Below, piece by piece: positions 7,731 through 15,187 of a stretch of 64,000 bases of DNA (position 1 is the stretch's first letter; each line of letters begins with the position of its first letter). A program made the position numbers and the translations under genes. Below the pieces are notes generated by a model that was given only the letters and a program-made list of their open reading frames with translations, did not search any database and was not told where the DNA came from. This DNA comes from Rhodanobacteraceae bacterium ZG21-1 (GTDB lineage Bacteria > Pseudomonadota > Gammaproteobacteria > Xanthomonadales > Rhodanobacteraceae), in assembly GCA_021390615.1 (NCBI GenBank), contig JAJEJU010000024.1:1054001-1118000 (forward strand), read 5' to 3'.

Positions 7731-8354
7731 ATGCCCAGCGTAGGTCTTTCATCCGCTGTCTCGGTCATTGCTCTTGGGGTATCGCTCTTCACATTGTGGT
7801 TCACGGTGTTGCGCCGTGGAGCCATACGCAGCACGCACCCGTCATTTGTGGTCATCAAGTATGACTTTGAGGGGAACCCGCTGGCCCAGGCAAAAATCTT
7901 CTTTCGGTCGTTGATGTTCAGCACAGGGAAACGGGGGCTGGTGGTAGAAAATCTGTTCCTTCGCGTCACCGAAGGAACACGGCAGGAGGAGTTTTCGTTT
8001 TGGGCACATGGAGACGGAAAACTGACGCGCGGTAGCGGCATGTTTGTTTCCGATACCGGTGTGGCAGTCAATCATCATTTCACGCCAACTGACTCCGACA
8101 CATTGTTCTGGTTCTCAGCAGGTAGATATTCCGTAGAGCTCATGGCCACTTTGGTCAAACGCAAGCACCCGGTCTCTCTTTGGAAAATCGTGCTTGATGT
8201 TCCGGCTGGCGTTTTTGATACGTCGATTGCGGTGAACAAGGCCATTTTCTACAACTGGTCGCCCCAAACACGCTCTTATGTGATGACCGTGGAAGATCGG
8301 TTCGGGTTCAAGGCTATGGCCGCCGATCTTTCTGATTCAGAGGGGAGCATATGA
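7731..8354 (+). CDS. membrane-anchored protein, first gene of a three-gene cassette
   Basis: Encodes 207 residues. One N-terminal transmembrane helix (about residues 7-27, SSAVSVIALGVSLFTLWFTV) is followed by RRGAIR, predicting a cytoplasmic soluble domain. That domain is beta-rich with many aromatic residues and repeated short strands (LVVENLFLRVTEG, EEFSFWAHGDG, LFWFSAGRYSVELMATL). No family is recognised. The start has a strong GGGAGGGGG Shine-Dalgarno. The stop overlaps the start of the next gene (ATGA at 8351-8354), indicating translational coupling. The cassette's third gene encodes a nuclease-like protein, so a membrane sensor or anchor role is possible but inferred. Confidence 0.7.
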   Translation: MPSVGLSSAVSVIALGVSLFTLWFTVLRRGAIRSTHPSFVVIKYDFEGNPLAQAKIFFRSLMFSTGKRGLVVENLFLRVTEGTRQEEFSFWAHGDGKLTRGSGMFVSDTGVAVNHHFTPTDSDTLFWFSAGRYSVELMATLVKRKHPVSLWKIVLDVPAGVFDTSIAVNKAIFYNWSPQTRSYVMTVEDRFGFKAMAADLSDSEGSI

Positions 8355-8953
8355 ACCCGGCGCAAATCCCGGGTGCTCAACACGGGCAACAGTCCTTCGG
8401 GGTTCGCTCTTGGCAGGACATGTTCCGGAAGCTCTGTTTTGAACTGAATGAGTTTGTCGAAACCCGATCATCAGACCGGGACATGGCCGCACGTGGTTAT
8501 CGGGCGCTCAATCTGGCCTGGACAGCTTGGCACATCCATGACTGGTTTTTTGAGGAGAGGATGGATGCGGGAGATCATTGCTTAACGGTAGTTGCCCCTG
8601 TCTTTCCCGGAGTGGACTTTTCGATAGAAAAGAACAAGCGCCGTCGGCAGACCATGTTTGGTGATGAACTGGCTAAACGTTTTGAAGCACTGGACATCTG
8701 CCGAACCCTGGCAACGGCAGGCAAGCACGCGAAATCGGAATCCCGGCCAAGACCGGAACTACGCGCGCATGAGGTTCGCCCCATTCCTTGGATGGCTGAT
8801 GGACCGAACGGACCCATCTGCTGGGACGTGCGTGTCCTTGTTGGAACCCAACCTTGGGATGCCCGTGACCTTTTCTTGCAGGCCATTGCAGATTGGCGCC
8901 AGTTCTTTACGCTGATCGGTGAGGCGCTCCCACACGTCCAAATCAATGCCTGA
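8351..8953 (+). CDS. hypothetical protein, second gene of the nuclease cassette
   Basis: Encodes 200 residues with no signal peptide or membrane helix. The N-terminal half is helical and aromatic-rich, with RALNLAWTAWHIHDWFFEE at about residues 51-69 (two His with several Trp). A second helical region reads LDICRTLATAGKHAKS, and the C-terminus is a further helix (DLFLQAIADWRQFFTLI). The pattern of His, Asp and Glu in helices could build a metal or active site, but no known motif is matched. It is coupled by a 4-bp overlap to the upstream membrane gene and lies 25 bp before the PD-(D/E)xK-like gene. Function unknown. Confidence 0.68.
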   Translation: MNPAQIPGAQHGQQSFGVRSWQDMFRKLCFELNEFVETRSSDRDMAARGYRALNLAWTAWHIHDWFFEERMDAGDHCLTVVAPVFPGVDFSIEKNKRRRQTMFGDELAKRFEALDICRTLATAGKHAKSESRPRPELRAHEVRPIPWMADGPNGPICWDVRVLVGTQPWDARDLFLQAIADWRQFFTLIGEALPHVQINA

Positions 8954-8978
8954 TCTGGCATGAACTTCGAGAGGCCCA

Positions 8979-9599
8979 ATGCTCATGAACCCGAAGACTG
9001 AATCGGAACGTCTCTTTGAGGCGTTCTGCACTCATCACGGGCTTCCATGGGAGCCCATCGAGACCGATACGACGTCTAGGCCAGACTACCGGTTGATGGT
9101 GGGTGGTGTGACCATCGCAGTCGAGATCAAGCAGCTTGATGAGTTAGCGGGGCTCAATCCGAACGGGGTGAGTAGCCGGACCCCAGGTGACCATGTGCGC
9201 GCGGCCATTAAAAGCGCCCGTCACCAGATCAGGTGGGCAGACCAGTCCGGTATGCCTGGATTGTTGATCATCTATAACGCGCGCGATCCCATGCAGTTAT
9301 TCGGCACGGAGGAACACGACTTCACGACTGCCATGTATGGTGAGTTGACTGCCAATGTCTCGATTGTCACTGGACGGCGAAGCCCGATTTTTCATGGAAA
9401 AAACGCGAGGCTGCGAAATGATGACAATATGTGGTTCAGTGGTGTCGGGCATCTCATCCGGCGTGGCCATGGTCCTCCGTCCCTGACTGTATACGAAAAC
9501 GTTCACGCTACCCGCGCCTTGCCTTTCGAACAGTTAGCGCCATACGTTGAGGTAAAGCGGATAGAGATCGAACAAGTAAGTCCCTTTCCTATGTCATAA
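8979..9599 (+). CDS. PD-(D/E)xK nuclease-like protein
   Basis: Encodes 206 residues. The N-terminus shows the restriction-endonuclease-like pattern: a helix with ESERLFEAFC (E10, E14), then RPDYRLM (D36), then VTIAVEIKQL (E49, K51). Together these form the PD-(D/E)xK metal site. A later helix (VRAAIKSARHQIRWA) and strand (GLLIIYN) fit the rest of the fold. Such domains cut or nick DNA or RNA. The start at 8979 has GAGAGG upstream; Met at 8985 is an alternative. It is the last gene of a three-gene cassette (7731-9599) with a membrane protein and an unknown protein. The nuclease call is from motif spacing, not from a recognised named family. Confidence 0.68.
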   Translation: MLMNPKTESERLFEAFCTHHGLPWEPIETDTTSRPDYRLMVGGVTIAVEIKQLDELAGLNPNGVSSRTPGDHVRAAIKSARHQIRWADQSGMPGLLIIYNARDPMQLFGTEEHDFTTAMYGELTANVSIVTGRRSPIFHGKNARLRNDDNMWFSGVGHLIRRGHGPPSLTVYENVHATRALPFEQLAPYVEVKRIEIEQVSPFPMS

Positions 9600-9638
9600 C
9601 AAAGAACCTGGGCACCCACCACAGGAGGAGAGAACGCG

Positions 9639-9848
9639 ATGGCTAAGAAGCAACCGCCTAACTCAGGGAAACCCTGGACCCCGGCAGATGACCGGGAACT
9701 CAAATCTTTGGCAAAGGGAAACACCCCTACACGCGTCATCGGCTTGAAAATGGGAAGGACAGAAGGCGCGGTGAGCAACCATGCCAGCCAGATCGGCGTG
9801 TCCTTGAAGCCCACAAACCAATCCCCCTACGGGACGTCGAAAAAGTAG
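9639..9848 (+). CDS. small SANT/Myb-like conserved protein
   Basis: Encodes 69 residues. The centre matches a small conserved family with a SANT/Myb-like helical core: KPWTPADDRELKSLA, then NTPTRVIGLKMGRTEGAVSN and a final segment ISLKPTNQSPYG-like near the end. The Trp plus DDRELKSL and GRTEGAV segments are typical of helix-turn-helix contacts with DNA. The ends are lysine-rich. A good GGAGGAG Shine-Dalgarno precedes the ATG. These proteins are common in proteobacterial genomes and have no established role. Followed at once by an intrinsic terminator. Confidence 0.78.
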   Translation: MAKKQPPNSGKPWTPADDRELKSLAKGNTPTRVIGLKMGRTEGAVSNHASQIGVSLKPTNQSPYGTSKK

Positions 9849-9863
9849 GTCAGAAAGAGAGAG

Positions 9864-9895
9864 GCTGCGGGGTGTTTAGGCCACGCAGCTTTTTT
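9864..9895 (+). terminator. intrinsic terminator after the 69-residue gene
   Basis: GCTGCG (9864-9869) pairs with CGCAGC (9884-9889), followed by six T (9890-9895). It ends the plus-strand transcript from 7731 or 9639 and separates it from the convergent arsH gene. Confidence 0.75.
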
Positions 9896-9944
9896 GTTGC
9901 CTCGAAGCGGTTGGAGGCAACAGTCAGCCCGGTTGCGGGTTTCA

Positions 9945-10667
9945 TCACGCCTTCTCTATCGCCCCAGCCGCCTGGCTGAGTGCACGTTGGGCGGCGTCGC
10001 CTTTCCGTTCGCTGTAACGGCTGACCAGGTAATCGCTGCGCCCGCGCACCATCAGGGTGAACTTCATGAGCTCTTCCATGACATCCACCACTCGGTCATA
10101 GAACGCGGAGGGTTTCATGCGGCCGTGTTCGTCGAACTCCTGCCAGGCTTTGGCCACGGACGACTGGTTCGGGATGGTCACCATGCGCATCCATCGGCCG
10201 AGCACCCGCAGGGCGTTCACCACGTTGAAGGATTGCGAGCCGCCACTGACCTGCATGACCGCCAAGGTTCGACCCTGGGTGGGGCGCACGCTGCCGTCTT
10301 CCAGGGGCAGCCAGTCAATCTGGTTCTTGAAGACACCGGTGATCGTGCCGTGGCGTTCGGGGCTCACCCACACCTGGCCCTCGGACCAGTTGGACCATTC
10401 CCGCAGCCGCTGCACTTCTGGATGGCTGGACAGCACGCTGTCGAGCATGGGCAACTGGTGGGGATCAAACACCCGGGTCTCGGCGCCCAGGTGCTGCAAG
10501 ATCCGCTCGGCTTCCAAGGCGAGCTTGCGGGAGAAGGATTGAGGGCGCAGGGAACCGTAGAGGATGAGGATGCGGGGCGGGTGGCCGGCATCTTGGTCAG
10601 CGAGGAGCCGGAAGCCGTCCGGGCTGGGCAGCAGGTCGGTATGGAGGTGGGGCAGGTCGGCATTCAT
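9945..10667 (-). CDS. arsH: ArsH-type NADPH-dependent FMN reductase
   Basis: Encodes 240 residues, the usual length for ArsH. The flavodoxin-like fold is clear: [15 protein letters not shown] is the FMN-phosphate loop, followed by [20 protein letters not shown] and [14 protein letters not shown]. ArsH enzymes reduce FMN or quinones with NADPH and oxidise trivalent organoarsenicals to the less toxic pentavalent forms. The gene is divergent from arsR with only 40 bp between the two starts, and a palindrome in that gap probably lets ArsR control both. Identification is confident from motif order and operon context. Confidence 0.93.
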   Translation of the reverse strand: MNADLPHLHTDLLPSPDGFRLLADQDAGHPPRILILYGSLRPQSFSRKLALEAERILQHLGAETRVFDPHQLPMLDSVLSSHPEVQRLREWSNWSEGQVWVSPERHGTITGVFKNQIDWLPLEDGSVRPTQGRTLAVMQVSGGSQSFNVVNALRVLGRWMRMVTIPNQSSVAKAWQEFDEHGRMKPSAFYDRVVDVMEELMKFTLMVRGRSDYLVSRYSERKGDAAQRALSQAAGAIEKA

Positions 10668-10675
10668 GGGCTTGC

Positions 10676-10694
10676 TCGAAATCGAATGTTTCGA
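10676..10694. promoter_or_regulatory. ArsR operator between arsH and arsR
   Basis: TCGAAA (10676-10681), a 7-bp spacer, and TTTCGA (10689-10694) form a perfect inverted repeat in the 40-bp gap between the divergent arsH and arsR starts. The layout resembles ArsR-family operators such as ATCAAA-N6-TTTGAT. Repression relieved by arsenite is expected for both genes. Confidence 0.65.
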
Positions 10695-10707
10695 CTATTC
10701 TAGTTTT

Positions 10708-11052
10708 ATGGAAACGAATGACGCAATCGCCGCCTTGACCGCGCTGGGCCACGCCAAGCGCCTGGCCATCTTTCGTCTGCTGGTGGTCGCCGGTCCCGCA
10801 GGACGTATGGCTGGGGACATCGGGGATGAGCTGGGCATGCCTGGCGCCACCTTGTCCTTCCATCTGAAAGAGCTGGTGCATGCCGGCCTGATTACCGGGG
10901 AGCCCCAGGGGCGGTTCGTCTGCTACCGGGCGGCCTTCGAGGCCATGAATGGCCTGATCGCCTACCTGACCCACAACTGTTGCGCGGGCAGCCCGCAAGC
11001 CGAATGTGCCCCGGTAGCCATCGCGTGCTCGCCCAGCGACGCCTGCTGCTGA
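10708..11052 (+). CDS. arsR: ArsR-family arsenite-responsive repressor
   Basis: Encodes 114 residues. The winged helix-turn-helix spans residues 1-90, with the recognition helix in MPGATLSFHLKELVHAGLI and the wing in GRFVCYRA. A Cys-rich tail carries C91, C92, C100, C107, C113 and C114. This is like the Acidithiobacillus ferrooxidans type, where arsenite binds a C-terminal Cys pair plus a third Cys, rather than the E. coli type with Cys in the DNA-binding helix. The start at 10708 was chosen because upstream in-frame Met codons lie inside arsH and the operator. First gene of arsR-arsC-acr3(remnant). Confidence 0.93.
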   Translation: METNDAIAALTALGHAKRLAIFRLLVVAGPAGRMAGDIGDELGMPGATLSFHLKELVHAGLITGEPQGRFVCYRAAFEAMNGLIAYLTHNCCAGSPQAECAPVAIACSPSDACC

Positions 11053-11069
11053 TCTCCCGAGGATTATCC

Positions 11070-11582
11070 GTGACTCATCGCGTTCTGTTCGTTTGCACGG
11101 GCAACTCCGCCCGCAGCGTCCTGGCCGAAGCCACGTTGCGCGCCTGGGGTGGTGGGCGGTTCGAGGCGTTCAGTGCAGGCAGCCAGCCCACGGGTCGGAT
11201 CAACCCTTATGCGCTGGACACCCTTATCGCAGCGGGCGTCCCGACCGCCGGGTTGCGCAGCAAATCCTGGGACGAGTTCTCCGGGGACGGTGTCCAGCCG
11301 ATCGATCTGGTGGTGACCGTGTGCGACAGCGCGGCGGCGGAGCCGTGCCCGGTGTTCTTCGGCGACTTCGTGCGCACCCACTGGGGACTGCCGGATCCGG
11401 CCGCGGTGGAAGGGAGCGACGCCGAGAAGCGGACGGCTTTCGCGCAGGCCCACGCCACGATCAAGGCGCGCCTCATGGCCTTCCTCACCTTGCCGCCGGC
11501 AACCTGGGCGGACCGCGACACCTTAAAGAACGCGCTGGACCGGATAGATTTCATCCAGTCCGAGGATGCCATGCATGTTTGA
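11070..11582 (+). CDS. arsC: arsenate reductase, low-molecular-weight phosphatase type
   Basis: Encodes about 170 residues from a GTG at 11070 preceded by CGAGG. The active-site loop is VLFVCTGNSARS: Cys nucleophile, then the oxyanion loop ending in Ser, as in the LMW-phosphatase-like arsenate reductases. The later segment IDLVVTVCDSAAAEPCPVFFG carries the paired Cys used in the thiol relay, and HWGLPDPAA carries the general-acid Asp. It reduces arsenate to arsenite using thioredoxin. In a working operon the arsenite is then exported, but here the downstream efflux gene is only a stump. Confidence 0.92.
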   Translation: MTHRVLFVCTGNSARSVLAEATLRAWGGGRFEAFSAGSQPTGRINPYALDTLIAAGVPTAGLRSKSWDEFSGDGVQPIDLVVTVCDSAAAEPCPVFFGDFVRTHWGLPDPAAVEGSDAEKRTAFAQAHATIKARLMAFLTLPPATWADRDTLKNALDRIDFIQSEDAMHV

Positions 11583-11739
11583 GGAGGTGGCACGTCCGGC
11601 CATCGGATTTTTTGAGCGCTACCTGACGTTCTGGGTGGCCGCCTGCATCGTGTGGCAGTTGAGGCGCGGGTCGGGAATCGTCATTGAGAGACAAACGTGG
11701 TTGAGAACCATTAAGAGTCGACGGTCAATGACATGCTGA
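11575..11739 (+). pseudogene. acr3: 5' stump of an Acr3-type arsenite efflux gene
   Basis: The frame starts with an ATG at 11575 overlapping the arsC stop. It reads IGFFERYLTFWVAACI over residues 10-25, the typical N-terminus and first helix of Acr3 arsenite permeases. After about codon 27 the sequence turns into an unrelated Arg-rich stretch and stops at 11737-11739, giving 54 codons where a full Acr3 has about 350. The sequence after codon 27 has no further Acr3 similarity in any frame. This points to deletion or recombination that removed about 90 percent of the gene. Confidence 0.75.
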
Positions 11740-12061
11740 TCGGCGTAGTCGGATTCACGCGCCCCTGAGCACTGACCCCAGTATGTCTCCCAATCCCGTG
11801 GAGCTGACAGTCTCCCGCATGTTTTCCAGGCGAGGCGTCACGCCGGGCACAGGTGGGAGAAGGACATTCCTTTATCCGGGGCTCGTTTCGGGTGCGGGGA
11901 AATACCCGCCCCCTCTAAAAAGGCCGCTGTTGGCCAGCGTAAGGGGGTAACCGCCTGTGCAGATGCTGGCCTGGGAGTATGATGATTCTGAGGCTTGGCA
12001 TAGGGGTATGAGCAAGCCTTATCCCTGAGGAAACCATCATTCTGTTCGAAGAGGTTGGGCT
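11740..12061. other. non-coding junction after the acr3 stump
   Basis: No convincing gene is seen on either strand in these 322 bases. The stretch joins the truncated ars operon to the next gene and probably contains the promoter of the gene starting at 12062. Base composition is mixed. No insertion-sequence end or direct repeat is evident at the break near 11,660. Confidence 0.5.
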
Positions 12062-13180
12062 GTGAGCAGCGTGCTGAAGTCGGACTGCGGAAATCCTTAC
12101 GCGTTCATCGACAACGACGATGACGCGGGCCAACCCTATTTCGCCAAGGGCGATGTCTTGCCGTGGGAGAAATCTGCACGCGCCGACCAACCGCTTGAGC
12201 GTGATCGAAGCATTGACGCCGGTTCGACTGATCTCGAATCTTTTGCGCAAGCGCTGCGTGCGAGCCCATCAGGGAACCCGTGGGCAAATGTCAAGAACGA
12301 CGATGATGAATTGCCAGCGCTCTCGTTTGACAATCCTTATCGTCACGTCGACAACGAAAGCCGTGATCAGCAGCCGTATCATGTTTCGGGCGATCGGATG
12401 CCTTGGGACGTCTCGGCACCTGTCGTGCGTGATCATACGGACCGGGCCTGGGCGCGCCTCGTCACTTCACAGACGAGTCCGTGGGCGAGGGGCCGTAAGC
12501 GTCACACCGATGCACAGATCGAGCAGTTGGCTCGCGCCCTTCACGTGAAACTGTGGGAGCAGCGCCGGGAACTCTTTGGTGAGACCGATGATCCGATCGA
12601 GGTTTTGAATCCGGGCAAAGTTTTGGAGCTCATTGGCTATACGGTCCGGTATCACAAGGGTGGTCTAGGTCGTGATGAGCAAGATGGGGTGACGGTTGAC
12701 GTTGCTGGCTTGATTGACCCCGTATTCAAGGCGGTGGAAATCTCCATGCTTCCGTCCCCCATGGAACGCCTCTTTACACTGGCTCATGAGCTTGGCCACG
12801 TGGTTCTGGGCAGCACCGGTGGGGTTGTGCACCGGGACCGTCCGCTCAATGGAACCAGGAAAGCTCGTGACGCGGATGAGCGCGAAGCAGACAAATTTGC
12901 AGCCTATTTCCTCATGCCCAGTAAGCTACTGCGCTTGGCTTTTCGTAAGCGATTCTTGACCGATCGTTTTGAACTGGGTGATGCCACCGCATTTGCGTTG
13001 CGGGCAGCCTGGGCCGAGGATGTGCGAAAAGAGCTTCCAACTCTGCGCGATCTGTCGTGCTACCTCGCAACCACTGAACACTACAATGCAGGTGGATTTC
13101 CATCCTTGGCGTATACCTTCAAGGTCTCACCCGTGGCCATGGCCATCCGATTGGAAGAGCTTGGCTTGGTGGTGGAATAA
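12062..13180 (+). CDS. ImmA/IrrE-type metallopeptidase with N-terminal repeats
   Basis: Encodes 372 residues from a GTG preceded by AGAGG. The C-terminal part is an ImmA/IrrE-like (DUF955) zinc peptidase: LAHELGHVVLG (H242, E243, H246) and DEREADKFAAYFLMP (E275 as third ligand). Members cleave XRE-type repressors or act as stress switches. The N-terminal 120 residues carry a repeat of GNPY...DN followed by PY...GD..PW at about 10-38 and 90-118, with a shorter copy at 71-82. That region is acidic and probably disordered, resembling a docking or substrate-mimic segment. No XRE gene is adjacent, which is unusual for the family. Confidence 0.85.
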   Translation: MSSVLKSDCGNPYAFIDNDDDAGQPYFAKGDVLPWEKSARADQPLERDRSIDAGSTDLESFAQALRASPSGNPWANVKNDDDELPALSFDNPYRHVDNESRDQQPYHVSGDRMPWDVSAPVVRDHTDRAWARLVTSQTSPWARGRKRHTDAQIEQLARALHVKLWEQRRELFGETDDPIEVLNPGKVLELIGYTVRYHKGGLGRDEQDGVTVDVAGLIDPVFKAVEISMLPSPMERLFTLAHELGHVVLGSTGGVVHRDRPLNGTRKARDADEREADKFAAYFLMPSKLLRLAFRKRFLTDRFELGDATAFALRAAWAEDVRKELPTLRDLSCYLATTEHYNAGGFPSLAYTFKVSPVAMAIRLEELGLVVE

Positions 13181-13197
13181 AAGCCAGACGTGACACC

Positions 13198-13263
13198 ATG
13201 CGCATTGATCTGACCGTGCCCTTTGCGGGAAAGGGCCAAGCCAAGGCCTTGAGCACCCAATGA
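13198..13263 (+). pseudogene. remnant of a DUF5710-domain gene start
   Basis: A 21-codon frame 17 bp after the protease gene reads MRIDLTVPFAGKGQAKAL before going out of register and stopping. This matches the start of DUF5710 domains (xRIDLxVPFxEKDxAKxLGARWD), which occur at the N-terminus of DNA-primase/TraC-like and other mobile-element proteins. The Gly-Ala-Arg-Trp-Asp part is missing. It is most simply a fragment left by recombination. Confidence 0.45.
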
Positions 13264-13324
13264 GACGTTGATAGGGAAACTTGGCACATCACCGACACGC
13301 TTATTCTCGTCGTGCTGCAGCTAT

Positions 13325-14050
13325 TTACGCTGTCCTGGCCACGCACGGCGTGCTGAGAATCACTCGGCCGTCTCCATAGCCATTTAGGGTCCATGAGTCT
13401 GCAACCAGGCCGACCTCGTTGTTCCCTACATATTCCCAGGCCCGTGTCGCTAGGTTCACTCTGACCAAGCTTCCTGTTTCGATCTGATCTAGGACAATGT
13501 GGGTGCCTTCTGACGTCACCAGCAATGCGCCTGCACAGATACTTACCCCTCGCCGCCATCTCAAAGCGAGGGCGACGGCTTCGATACGGTCCAGGTCGAG
13601 CGGCAACACATCTGCCCGATTTGCTGGAAGGTTGCGATAGTCCATCTGAAAGGCTTTTTCGCCCGTCAATGGGGCCGAGACAAACATGCGATCACTTCGC
13701 CCGTCGATGTTCAGAGATAAAAGGCCATCGCTGGTGATGAATAGCACTGTGGCCAGCGCTGAAGCGTTGACGAGTGCGCTGGATGCGTCAATGGTGATTG
13801 GCATATGGTCCATAACTTCCGATCTCTCATGCGGTGTGATGAACATCATATTGGCTGTGAGGCAAGTGTGTTGGATTGCGTGGCTGACGCGGGCATTGGA
13901 CTTACCGTTCCGGATGGAGAGGTGAGGCCTCAGAAAGGAATCACTATCGTTCAGCCCGTTTCCCTGTAACTGTGCCGGGACGTTCGGTGCGGGCATTGTT
14001 GAGTCATCTGGCGGCACGTGGTCATGACCTTGGCGCTTGCTACAATGCAT
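13325..14050 (-). CDS. hypothetical protein, divergent from the TIR gene
   Basis: An open frame of 241 codons; the start is uncertain. The part from about 13,813 downward (Met-Asp-His-Met-Pro-Ile-Thr-Ile) has a nearby GGAAG and is clearly protein-like: beta-rich, ending GNNEVGLVADSWTLNGYGDG. The segment between 13,813 and 14,050 is less convincing and overlaps the start region of the TIR gene. There is no signal peptide, membrane helix or recognised domain. Divergent, nearly overlapping placement suggests shared regulation with the TIR gene, possibly as sensor or inhibitor; that is inference. Confidence 0.5.
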   Translation of the reverse strand: MHCSKRQGHDHVPPDDSTMPAPNVPAQLQGNGLNDSDSFLRPHLSIRNGKSNARVSHAIQHTCLTANMMFITPHERSEVMDHMPITIDASSALVNASALATVLFITSDGLLSLNIDGRSDRMFVSAPLTGEKAFQMDYRNLPANRADVLPLDLDRIEAVALALRWRRGVSICAGALLVTSEGTHIVLDQIETGSLVRVNLATRAWEYVGNNEVGLVADSWTLNGYGDGRVILSTPCVARTA

Positions 14051-15058
14051 ATAACGACCAAGTCCAAATTGGCTGGGGGCCTCTTGCCTAACGTATTTTT
14101 TTCATACTCGCATGTTGACGAAGAGCTACGCGATCAGCTCGAAAAGCAGCTTGCTATGTTGAGGCGGCAAGGGATCATCGAGACATGGCACGACCGGCGG
14201 ATCGGTGCAGGTCAAGAGATCGAAAAGGTCATCAATGCACATATCAACAGCGATGAAATCATTTTGCTCCTCGTTAGCCCTGATTTCATCGCGTCTGATT
14301 ACTGTTATGACATTGAAATGAAGCGTGCCATCGAACGGCATGAGGCCGGAGCGGCCATCGTTATTCCTGTCATTCTTCGCGCCTGCGATTGGCATCATGC
14401 GCCATTCGGGAAGCTTCTTGCGACCCCGCGTGATGGCAAGCCCATCACGCAGTGGCCGGACCGAGACGAGGCTTTCTTACAAGTAGCCCAAGCCATTCGT
14501 AAGGCTGCAGAGCATTGGGAGCGTGCTGCGACTGCTGGCGGAAAAACTATGTCCAGCACATCAATGCCGGCATCTGGAGCTTTTGCGCTCCCTGCGACGG
14601 CGGCGCCCCGGTCCAGTAATCTGCGGCTGGCGAAAACATTCACCCAGAGGGACAAAGACCGTTTCCGCATAGAAACCTTCGAATACGTCGTCCGCTACTT
14701 CGAGAACTCGCTTTCTGAGCTTGAATCCCGCAATGCTGGCTACGAAGGCGTCTTCCGAAGGGGGGATGCGAATCGCTTCTTTTCCACCATTTACAAGAAT
14801 GGAAAAGATGTTGCGCGAGCCACGATTTATATGGGCGGCGGTATGGTGGGAAATGGCATCAACTATGTTCAGGGCGAAACGACCGACAGCAACACACTCA
14901 ATGAGTCGCTTTCCGTGGAGAATGATGACCAGATGCTCTACCTGAGAAGTTTGGGCATGTCTTCTTATGAGCAAGAGCGAAGCCAGAAGCTTTCACAGGA
15001 GGGCGCGGCCGAGTTGCTGTGGGGTCTCCTGATTGGTCCGCTTCAGCAACGCAGGTAG
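14018..15058 (+). CDS. TIR-domain protein with unknown C-terminal domain
   Basis: Encodes up to 346 residues; ATG 14045 is an alternative start. A bacterial TIR domain spans about residues 25-165: VFFSYSHVDEELRDQL, then GIIETWHDRRIGAGQEI, then IILLLVSPDFIASDYCYDIE, with E100 at the usual NADase catalytic position, then FGKLLATPRDGKPITQW. A Ser/Ala/Pro-rich linker (about 172-203) leads to a C-terminal domain of about 140 residues (DKDRFRIETFEYVVRYFEN through LLWGLLIGPLQQRR) containing a GGGMVGNGINYVQGE segment. I do not recognise that domain. Many bacterial TIR proteins deplete NAD or make cyclic signal molecules after phage infection. Confidence 0.85.
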   Translation: MVMTLALATMHITTKSKLAGGLLPNVFFSYSHVDEELRDQLEKQLAMLRRQGIIETWHDRRIGAGQEIEKVINAHINSDEIILLLVSPDFIASDYCYDIEMKRAIERHEAGAAIVIPVILRACDWHHAPFGKLLATPRDGKPITQWPDRDEAFLQVAQAIRKAAEHWERAATAGGKTMSSTSMPASGAFALPATAAPRSSNLRLAKTFTQRDKDRFRIETFEYVVRYFENSLSELESRNAGYEGVFRRGDANRFFSTIYKNGKDVARATIYMGGGMVGNGINYVQGETTDSNTLNESLSVENDDQMLYLRSLGMSSYEQERSQKLSQEGAAELLWGLLIGPLQQRR

Positions 15059-15187
15059 CCGGTGGCGTGAGCGTGTCAACGGTGCCACCTTTTCATTGCC
15101 CGTGCGCAGGGGTGTCCGACAGGAAAACGCGACGTGCGTCATGTTGCGGTCCGGGATCTAGCCCGGTGCGCCGTCCGCCGCGCAAGC

